Assembly: GCA_043800975.1 (NCBI GenBank)
Contig: JAZDMK010000064.1
Location: 1-17,926 of the forward strand
Length of the DNA: 17,926 nucleotides
Direction of reading: 5' to 3'
From: JAZDMK01 sp043800975
GTDB lineage: Bacteria; Bacteroidota; Bacteroidia; Bacteroidales; JAHJDW01
Shown: piece after piece, positions 12,232-17,926 of the stretch
Layout: the number at the start of each line of letters is the position of its first letter
How positions within the stretch are numbered: position 1 is the stretch's first letter
Notes under the pieces: model-generated
The model's database searches: none
Told to the model about the DNA's origin: nothing
What the model saw: only the letters and a program-made list of their open reading frames with translations
Program-made: the position numbers and the translations under genes

Positions 12232-13315
12232 ATGATTTCGAACGAAGAACTGAATGATCTTTTAAAGCGTGCCGATGCGCTGAGGAGGTTCCTTTGACAT
12301 CGATGGGAAACTAGCGCTGATCGCCGAAGAAGAAGCAACAACACAAGCTCCCGGATTCTGGGATGACCCAAGGGAAGCTCAATTACTGCTTAAACAAATT
12401 AATCTCAAGAAAAAATGGACCGACGATTTCAAACGCGTTACGTCCGGCATTGATGATATCAAAGTATTAATCGATTTCCTCAGCGAAGGAGCTGTGGAAG
12501 AATCGGAAGTAGAGCAACAGTTTCAGGCAACTACCAAATTGATGGAAGAGCTTGAATTCCGCAAAATGCTCGGCGCTGAAGAAGATATTCTGGGAGCTAT
12601 TCTGACAATCAATTCCGGTGCCGGTGGTACGGAAAGCCAGGACTGGGCCATGATGCTGATGCGAATGTATATGCGCTGGGCCGAACGAAATAATTATAAA
12701 GTACTTGAACTTGATATTCAGGAAGGCGATGTGGCCGGCATTAAATCTGTTACCCTTGAAATCAGTGGTGACTACGCATACGGTTATTCGAAATGTGAAA
12801 GCGGTGTGCACCGTCTGGTAAGGCTTTCACCTTTCGATTCCAACAACCGCCGACATACTTCTTTTGCCTCGGTATATGCATACCCAATCATTGACGATAA
12901 TATTAATATTGAAATAAATCCAGCTGATATCAGTTGGGACACCTTCCGTTCCAGCGGACCCGGTGGCCAGAATGTGAACAAAGTAGAAACTGCCGTGCGC
13001 TTGCGTCATGCCCCCAGCGGAATTATTATCGAATGCCAGGTCACCAGATCCCAACAGCAGAACCGCGAAAAAGCATTGCAGATGCTGAAATCCCAGTTGT
13101 ATGAACAAGAACTTCGCAAAAAGAAAGAAGCCATTGCTGAAATCGAAGAAAGTAAAAAGAAAATCGAATGGGGTTCTCAAATTCGTAGCTATGTAATGCA
13201 TCCCTATAAAATGGTGAAGGATCACCGCACCAGTGTTGAAACCGGAAACGTAAATGCAGTTATGGACGGCGATCTCGAAGAATTCATTCGCGCTTACCTG
13301 ATTCAATATGGTTGA
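12232..13315 (+). CDS. prfB: Peptide chain release factor 2, expressed by programmed +1 frameshift at 12295
   Basis: RF2 ends translation at UGA and UAA. The reading frame starts at ATG 12232 (MISNEELNDLLKRADALRRFL) and meets TGA at 12295-12297. Skipping base 12295 joins it to DIDGKLALIAEEEATTQ and the rest, 360 residues in total. The recoding site is the classic one: internal Shine-Dalgarno AGGAGG (12283-12288), three bases, then CTT TGA C. UGA is read slowly when RF2 is scarce, so RF2 controls its own synthesis. The second frame has SPFDSNNRRHTSF (stop-codon recognition tripeptide Ser-Pro-Phe) and SSGPGGQNVNKVE (Gly-Gly-Gln, peptidyl-tRNA hydrolysis). Length matches E. coli RF2 (about 365). 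A gene caller would probably start wrongly at 12494 and lose the N-terminal domain. Confidence 0.97.
12283..12298 (+). promoter_or_regulatory. prfB +1 recoding site (AGGAGG TTC CTT TGA C)
   Basis: The ribosome site AGGAGG lies three bases before the slippery CTT, followed by the in-frame TGA and C, the poor-termination context. Spacing is identical to the E. coli site. The ribosome slips from CTT to TTT and resumes at GAC (12296). Confidence 0.95.
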
Positions 13316-13393
13316 TAACCTCATTATTTTTTATGATGTTTGTCAGGTTTTTTAGAAAAAGAATTTTCCCCTGTTAATTTTTTCACATTTTCT

Positions 13394-13423
13394 TTTGTAC
13401 GGTAAAATAATTTTCTACATTTG
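13394..13423 (+). promoter_or_regulatory. Fumarase promoter (TTTG, 18 bases, TACATTTG)
   Basis: TTTG at 13394-13397 and TACATTTG at 13416-13423, 18 bases apart, fit the Bacteroidota consensus. The ATG is 34 bases downstream, leaving a short A-rich leader. Confidence 0.7.
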
Positions 13424-13457
13424 ACTGCAACAACCCTATACTTATAACTAAAACAAC

Positions 13458-15068
13458 ATGGCTGATTTTATTTATGAGAAACCTTTTCAGATCGAAAAGG
13501 ACTCAACCAATTACAGGCTGCTTACAAAAGATTTTGTGCAGATAATTGAAGCAGGTGGAAGAAAAATTCTGAAAGTGGATCCCAAAGGATTAGAACTTCT
13601 TGCAAAGGAAGCTGTATCCGATCTTTCCTTTTTTCTTAGAACCGCACATCTTGAGAAATGTGCGAAAATACTTGAAGATCCTGAAGCAACGGATAATGAT
13701 CGCTTTGTAGCCTATACGATGCTTCGCAACACTGTGATCTCTGCCGAAGGTAATCTGCCCTGGTGTCAGGATACAGGAACTGCAATCGTAATTGGAAAAA
13801 AAGGCGAACAGGTATGGACCAACGCAAACGATGCAGAATTTCTTTCTAAAGGAATTTACACAACCTATCAGGAAAAAAATCTGAGGTATTCTCAGGTCAT
13901 TCCATTTACAATGACCGAAGAGAAAAATTCGGGCACGAACCTTCCTGCTCAGATTGATATTTATTCTAAAGAAGGAACTTCTTATGATTTTCTTTTTATC
14001 ACAAAAGGCGGCGGATCGGCGAATAAAACTTTCCTTTATCAGCAAACCAAATCATTATTAAATGAAGAATCGCTGATCAAATTTGTAAAAGAAAAAATTA
14101 AAGATCTCGGCACTTCTGCATGCCCTCCCTATCACCTTGCAATTGTCATTGGTGGAACATCCGCAGAAGCCACACTCAAAACTGTTAAAGAAGCCTCCGC
14201 AGGATATTATGATCATCTCCCTACTTCTGGAAATGCCAGCGGACGCGCATTCCGTGATATTGAATGGGAAAAGAAAATTGAAAAAATATGTTTTGAATAT
14301 GGTGTGGGCGCACAATTCGGCGGAAAATATTTTGTGCATGATGTGAGAGTGATCCGCCTTCCGCGCCATGCAGCATCCTGCCCGGTTGGAATTGGTGTTA
14401 GCTGCAGCGCAGACAGAAATATCAAAGCACACATCAACGAAGATGGAATTTTCTTAGAAGAACTTGAAAAAAATCCTGCGCGTTTCATGCCGGCAAAAGC
14501 ACCTGAACTTGACAAAGCTGTTGAGATTAATATTGACAGACCGATGAAGGAAGTTCTTGCTGAACTTACTAAATATCCTGTAAAAACCAGATTGAGTTTG
14601 AATGGAACTCTTATTGTTGCAAGAGATATCGCGCATGCGCAACTCAAAAAATTAATTGATGAAGGTAAACCATTGCCTGAATATTTTAAAAACCACCCCA
14701 TTTATTATGCTGGCCCAGCAAAAACTCCCGCAGGAATGCCATCAGGAAGCTTCGGGCCTACAACTGCAGGACGTATGGACGCATATGTAGACCTTTTTCA
14801 AAGTATGGGCGGATCATTAATAATGGTTGCAAAAGGAAACCGTACACGTGCTGTCATTGATGCATGCAAAAAATTCGGTGGTTTTTATTTAGGCTCAATT
14901 GGAGGACCAGCCGCAGTTCTTGCTGCAGAAAATATCAAATCTGTTGAACTGGTTGATTTCGAAGATTTGGGAATGGAAGCCATTCGAAAAATAAAAGTGG
15001 AAAACATGCCTGCATTCATCATCACCGATGATAAAGGGAATGATTTTTTTGACGAATACAACAAATAA
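13458..15068 (+). CDS. Class I (iron-sulfur) fumarate hydratase
   Basis: It interconverts fumarate and L-malate in the TCA cycle or its reductive branch. The 536-residue single chain matches E. coli FumA/FumB in length and organisation: N-terminal alpha domain followed by the beta domain (from about 365, FMPAKAPELDKAVEINIDRPM). Cluster-binding cysteines are C103 (PWCQDTGTA), C222 (TSACPPYH) and C316 (GIGVSCSADR), equivalent to FumA C105, C224 and C318. Other family motifs are ITKGGGSANKT, RAFRDIEWE, GAQFGGKYFVHDVRVIRLPRH and, near the C-terminus, MPSGSFGPTTAGRMDAYV. It is oxygen-sensitive in known members, which fits a lineage with anaerobic or microaerobic ancestry. It is monocistronic, with its own promoter and terminator. 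Confidence 0.95.
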   Translation: MADFIYEKPFQIEKDSTNYRLLTKDFVQIIEAGGRKILKVDPKGLELLAKEAVSDLSFFLRTAHLEKCAKILEDPEATDNDRFVAYTMLRNTVISAEGNLPWCQDTGTAIVIGKKGEQVWTNANDAEFLSKGIYTTYQEKNLRYSQVIPFTMTEEKNSGTNLPAQIDIYSKEGTSYDFLFITKGGGSANKTFLYQQTKSLLNEESLIKFVKEKIKDLGTSACPPYHLAIVIGGTSAEATLKTVKEASAGYYDHLPTSGNASGRAFRDIEWEKKIEKICFEYGVGAQFGGKYFVHDVRVIRLPRHAASCPVGIGVSCSADRNIKAHINEDGIFLEELEKNPARFMPAKAPELDKAVEINIDRPMKEVLAELTKYPVKTRLSLNGTLIVARDIAHAQLKKLIDEGKPLPEYFKNHPIYYAGPAKTPAGMPSGSFGPTTAGRMDAYVDLFQSMGGSLIMVAKGNRTRAVIDACKKFGGFYLGSIGGPAAVLAAENIKSVELVDFEDLGMEAIRKIKVENMPAFIITDDKGNDFFDEYNK

Positions 15069-15088
15069 ATTAAGGGATTCAAATTAAT

Positions 15089-15120
15089 AAAGCCTGCATA
15101 ACATAAGTGCGGGCTTTTTT
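15089..15120 (+). terminator. Intrinsic terminator of the fumarase gene
   Basis: AAAGCCTGCA (15089-15098) pairs with TGCGGGCTTT (15108-15117), one wobble pair, nine-base loop, followed by more T. It lies 20 bases after the stop codon. Confidence 0.85.
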
Positions 15121-15136
15121 CTTTGCGCGATTTTGT

Positions 15137-15144
15137 TAAATTTG
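15137..15144 (+). promoter_or_regulatory. -7 element (TAAATTTG) five bases before the ZIP start codon
   Basis: It matches TAnnTTTG. The TTTG at 15122-15125 is too close (11 bases) to be its partner, so the -33 element is unclear. Use of this site would start transcription at about the ATG at 15150. Confidence 0.4.
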
Positions 15145-15149
15145 CAGGA

Positions 15150-15923
15150 ATGAATGATTATCTGATTCTGGCCATCATCTTTGCAAGTTCTGTTTTAAGC
15201 GGACTGCTTGCATTTTCGATAGGCAAGGGAAAAGAAAGAAATTTTAAACATTTGCTCTCTTTCAGTGGTGCTTTTTTAATGGGCATTGCCTTTTTAGTTA
15301 TCATTCCTGAAATTTACGAATCAGAAAATACTGAATTCATTGGCCTCTGGGTATTAGCAGGCTTTCTTCTCCAGTTATTACTTGATATTATTACACGTGG
15401 CATCGAACATGGCCACCTTGCCGGGCATGAAGATCATCCCCATGATCATTCGCATGAAGAAACTCATGAAAAACCAAAATCAACATTCTATATAACAATT
15501 TTTATAGGCCTCTGCCTTCACGCATTTCTGGAAGGAATGCCCTTTATTTCTTCAGTAGATACTGCACTACAGACTTCCCTGATGGCCGGAATTGTAATAC
15601 ATAATATTCCAATCGCCATTGTTCTGGTAAGCTTTTTTCTTCATTCCGGAGTCAGCAAAAAAAATACAATCCTTTTGCTCGCTTTCTTTTCTATAATGAC
15701 TCCCGTGGGCGGACTTTGCAGTAATTTCTTCAGCGATTTTTTTTCAGTTAATATTCAAACGTATACAAATACAATAATGGCATTTGTAGTTGGGATTTTT
15801 CTGCATGTTTCTACATCCATCCTTTTTGAAGCCTGCGAAAATCACAAATACAACCTTGTCAGATTTGCTACTGTAATATTCGGAGTCGCTGTAGCCTTTG
15901 CTGTTTCAACCTTATCTCATTAG
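15150..15923 (+). CDS. ZIP-family divalent metal transporter
   Basis: From ATG 15150 the product has 257 residues and about eight hydrophobic segments. Earlier in-frame non-ATG codons near 15123 overlap the -7 element and are rejected. The cytoplasmic loop between membrane segments 3 and 4 is a His cluster (residues 87-106, HGHLAGHEDHPHDHSHEETH), the hallmark of ZIP proteins. Metal-site motifs are H124-A-F-L-E128 in segment 4 and H151-N-I-P154 in segment 5. ZIP proteins bring zinc, iron or manganese into the cytoplasm down their gradient; the exact metal cannot be read from this sequence. The gene starts close behind the fumarase terminator, and the peroxiredoxin gene follows with its own promoter-like region. 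Confidence 0.9.
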   Translation: MNDYLILAIIFASSVLSGLLAFSIGKGKERNFKHLLSFSGAFLMGIAFLVIIPEIYESENTEFIGLWVLAGFLLQLLLDIITRGIEHGHLAGHEDHPHDHSHEETHEKPKSTFYITIFIGLCLHAFLEGMPFISSVDTALQTSLMAGIVIHNIPIAIVLVSFFLHSGVSKKNTILLLAFFSIMTPVGGLCSNFFSDFFSVNIQTYTNTIMAFVVGIFLHVSTSILFEACENHKYNLVRFATVIFGVAVAFAVSTLSH

Positions 15924-15969
15924 TTTGTTTTTTTAAAATTTTTTTGTTGTTTGCTAAAGATTTTCTTTT

Positions 15970-15977
15970 TAATTTTG
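15970..15977 (+). promoter_or_regulatory. Possible -7 element (TAATTTTG) for the peroxiredoxin gene
   Basis: It fits TAnnTTTG, 50 bases before the start codon. Candidate TTTG elements lie 16 bases (15950) or 23 bases (15943) upstream, neither ideal. The surrounding region is very T-rich, so chance matches are easy. Confidence 0.4.
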
Positions 15978-16027
15978 CTATACAATACCTAAATAATTAA
16001 ATAAAAACCTTTAAATAAAAAATCACT

Positions 16028-16657
16028 ATGGCACTTGTAGGAAAAAAAGCTCCCGTCTTCAAAGCAGAAGCGGTTGTTAATGGAAACGAATTTGTAGATA
16101 ACTTTTCTCTGGAACAGTTTATCGGTAAAAAATATGTTGTTTTCTTTTTCTATCCTTTGGATTTTACTTTTGTTTGCCCAACTGAAATCCTGGCTTTTCA
16201 GGAAAAACTGGCTGAGTTTGAAAAACGCAATACGGCTGTTATTGGATGCTCAGTTGATTCAAAATTTTCACATTGGGCATGGCTGAATACTGACAAGAAA
16301 AACGGCGGAATTAATGGCGTTAAATTCCCTTTGGTTTCTGATTTATCAAAAATGATTTCAGAAAATTATGGCGTACTTGCCGGCGAATATGCATACGACG
16401 AAAATGGTCAGGCAGTTTTCAACGGCGCACCTGTTGCTTACCGCGGATTATTTCTGATTGATAAAAACGGTGTCGTTCGCCACGAACTGATTAACGACTT
16501 ACCGCTAGGACGCAACGTGAATGAGGCAATCCGTATGGTGGATTCACTTCAGTTTTTTGAAGAAAACGGCGAAGTATGTCCCGCGAATTGGGAAAAAGGC
16601 CAGGATGGAATGAAAGCTTCTTCCGATGGCGTTGCTGAATACCTCAGCAAACACTAA
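16028..16657 (+). CDS. Typical 2-Cys peroxiredoxin (AhpC/Prx1 group)
   Basis: This 209-residue enzyme reduces hydrogen peroxide and organic or peroxynitrite peroxides. The peroxidatic cysteine is C50 in DFTFVCPTE, with Pro43 and Thr47 in the usual P-x-x-x-T/S-x-x-C arrangement, and the resolving cysteine is C184 in GEVCPANW. Length and motif set match the AhpC/Prx1 subfamily, which forms dimers and decamers through intersubunit disulfides. The GGINGVKFPLVSD segment corresponds to the GGLG loop region. The reductant (AhpF, thioredoxin) is not encoded in this window. Its terminator overlaps the end of the convergent thiL gene. Confidence 0.95.
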   Translation: MALVGKKAPVFKAEAVVNGNEFVDNFSLEQFIGKKYVVFFFYPLDFTFVCPTEILAFQEKLAEFEKRNTAVIGCSVDSKFSHWAWLNTDKKNGGINGVKFPLVSDLSKMISENYGVLAGEYAYDENGQAVFNGAPVAYRGLFLIDKNGVVRHELINDLPLGRNVNEAIRMVDSLQFFEENGEVCPANWEKGQDGMKASSDGVAEYLSKH

Positions 16658-16693
16658 GAAATTTTTGTAAAGTTTTTTTTCGTAGATTGTTTT

Positions 16694-16725
16694 CAAAACG
16701 CCCGCTATTGGGCGTTTTGTTTTTT
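16694..16725 (+). terminator. Intrinsic terminator of the peroxiredoxin gene, overlapping the thiL 3' end
   Basis: CAAAACGCCC (16694-16703) pairs perfectly with GGGCGTTTTG (16710-16719) across six bases, followed by six T. The right arm and T tract are also the last codons of thiL read leftward. On the minus strand no T run follows the stem, so it serves mainly the forward gene. Confidence 0.9.
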
Positions 16726-17760
16726 AAGCAATGCATCCCAACCTTGGGCAGTAAGGTTATGCTGCGCGCCAATTCTATCTATCAGATTAATTCCTAAAGA
16801 GGCATCTGTAATGTGCCCTATGATCGCTATTTCGCGAATGTCTTTTACTTTTTCAAAATCTTTTTGTGAAACGGTAAATAACAACTCATAGTCTTCACCA
16901 CCGTTCAAAGCACATACCGAAGGATCCATTTTAAATTCTACTGCAGTTTCATAGGTAAGAGGATTGATCGGAATTTTTTCATCATAGAGGCTGCATCCCA
17001 CTTTTGATGCTGTGCAGATATGAATAATCTCTGATGCTAACCCGTCAGAAACATCAATCATTGACGTTGGTAATATTTCAGAATCAAACAATAATTTCAC
17101 AACATCGGCACGCGCTTCAGGTTTCAATTGTTTTTCAATTAGAAAATGATAAGGAACTAGATCCGGCTGTTGATCTGGGTTTGCTTTAAAAACAACTTTC
17201 TCTCTTTCTAAAACTTGTAATCCCATATAGGCTGCACCCAAATCACCTGTCACACATATAAGATCATGCTCTTTTGCACCACTGCGATAACAAATTTTAT
17301 CTTCATCAGCATCACCAAGAACTGTAATTGAAATCACAAGTCCGGATGGGCTGGACGTCGTATCGCCGCCAATCAGGTCAACCTGATAATTCTCGCATGC
17401 CAGACGAATTCCGTCATACAGCTCATCCATCGCCTCAACTGAAAATCGATTAGACACGGCAATACTAACCGTGATTTGTTTTGGCATTGCATTCATGGCA
17501 ATCACATCTGAAAAATTCACAACAGCTGCTTTGTAGCCCAAATGCTTCAGCGGGCAATACATCAAATCGAAATGAATTCCTTCAACCAGCATATCGGTTG
17601 AAATCAAAGTTTTCATTCCGGAATAATCAATGATGGCGCAATCATCACCAATGCCTTTCACACTGGATGAATGTTTCAGCTTAATATTTTCTGTCAGGTG
17701 TTTGATTAATCCAAACTCACCCAAATCTGCGATTTCTGTTCGTTTATTAGACTCTTGCAT
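16705..17760 (-). CDS. thiL: Thiamine-monophosphate kinase
   Basis: ThiL phosphorylates thiamine monophosphate to thiamine diphosphate, the last step of cofactor synthesis. The 351-residue protein has the family motifs in order: GDDCAIIDYSG (about 38-48), STDMLVEGIHFD (54-65), AVVNFSDVIAMNAMPKQ, LIGGDTTSS (Mg-ATP binding region), VTGDLGAAYMGL, MIDVSDGLASEI and GGEDYELLFTV near residue 290. The length is typical. No other thiamine genes lie in the window. A -7-like TACTTTTG lies four bases ahead of the start codon. The gene ends inside the peroxiredoxin terminator. Confidence 0.93.
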   Translation of the reverse strand: MQESNKRTEIADLGEFGLIKHLTENIKLKHSSSVKGIGDDCAIIDYSGMKTLISTDMLVEGIHFDLMYCPLKHLGYKAAVVNFSDVIAMNAMPKQITVSIAVSNRFSVEAMDELYDGIRLACENYQVDLIGGDTTSSPSGLVISITVLGDADEDKICYRSGAKEHDLICVTGDLGAAYMGLQVLEREKVVFKANPDQQPDLVPYHFLIEKQLKPEARADVVKLLFDSEILPTSMIDVSDGLASEIIHICTASKVGCSLYDEKIPINPLTYETAVEFKMDPSVCALNGGEDYELLFTVSQKDFEKVKDIREIAIIGHITDASLGINLIDRIGAQHNLTAQGWDALLKKQNAQ

Positions 17761-17764
17761 ATTA

Positions 17765-17772
17765 CAAAAGTA
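17765..17772 (-). promoter_or_regulatory. -7 element (TACTTTTG) four bases before the thiL start codon
   Basis: Read leftward, TACTTTTG fits TAnnTTTG and is followed after four bases by the thiL ATG at 17760. No good -33 element is seen; the upstream terminator lies there. This is the third gene in the window with this arrangement. Confidence 0.45.
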
Positions 17773-17773
17773 T

Positions 17774-17807
17774 AAAAAAACAAAGAACCCGGATTTTGCC
17801 CGGGCTC
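17774..17807 (-). terminator. Intrinsic terminator of the partial T9SS gene
   Basis: Read leftward, GAGCCCGG (17807-17800) pairs with CCGGGTTC (17792-17785), one wobble pair, seven-base loop, followed by TTTGTTTTTTT. It closes the gene ending at 17832 and separates it from thiL. Confidence 0.85.
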
Positions 17808-17831
17808 GTCGTTATTTTATGTGAATGTTTT

Positions 17832-17926
17832 TTACCGTATGTAAAACTTTCGTGTAGTCACCTGCTGGTTGCTTTCAAACACAAACATGTAAAGACCTGT
17901 TGCCAGATCTGAAACATCTAGCTTCA
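17832..17926 (-). CDS. C-terminal end of a T9SS cargo protein (5' part outside window)
   Basis: Only the last 30 residues are visible: KLDVSDLATGLYMFVFES followed by NQQVTTRKFYIR. The pattern D-V-S-D-L-x-x-G-x-Y-x-F-x-F, then a short basic last strand, is the end of a T9SS type A sorting domain. It directs outer-membrane translocation and is then removed. The body of the protein, and so its function, lies beyond base 17926. Confidence 0.85.
   Translation of the reverse strand, partial: KLDVSDLATGLYMFVFESNQQVTTRKFYIR

Overview
The window looks like a chromosomal segment of a free-living member of the Bacteroidota. The evidence is the promoter style (TTTG, 18-19 bases, then TAnnTTTG, with few Shine-Dalgarno sites), two proteins ending in type IX secretion (T9SS) sorting domains, several short signal-peptide or lipoprotein genes, and a GSCFA protein. 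I cannot place it to genus. No tRNA, rRNA, CRISPR array or prophage was seen.

Layout. Bases 1-133 are the tip of an IS3-like element, transposase leftward and cut by the window edge. A 44-residue lipoprotein (233-367) that is easily missed follows, then a radical SAM/SPASM enzyme (524-1621). I think these two form a pair. Next are four small exported or hypothetical proteins (1685-3938), one in an unusually AT-rich gene. A leftward secreted S15/CocE-type hydrolase with a T9SS tail (3943-5850) lies back to back with a FeoB-like permease that has no GTPase domain (5940-7169). Two leftward envelope genes follow (7234-9059), then a methionine-rich lipoprotein (9317-10012).

The second half is mostly housekeeping: a GSCFA protein overlapping recX (10089-11554), prfB with a programmed +1 frameshift (12232-13315), class I fumarase (13458-15068), a ZIP metal transporter (15150-15923), a 2-Cys peroxiredoxin (16028-16657), leftward thiL (16705-17760), and the last 30 residues of another T9SS cargo protein. 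Well-formed hairpin terminators separate many of these units.

The stretch without a convincing gene is 11555-12231. It holds a 21-base minisatellite starting exactly at the recX stop, with a second unrelated 21-base repeat inserted in phase, then a possible relic of an IS tip, short word-like repeats, and the prfB promoter. Similar word-like repeats occur in several other gaps.

The best candidates for something undescribed are the tiny lipoprotein/radical SAM pair, the phase-locked minisatellite, the GTPase-less FeoB, and a set of genes whose -7 promoter element lies only 4-5 bases before the start codon, which suggests leaderless mRNAs.
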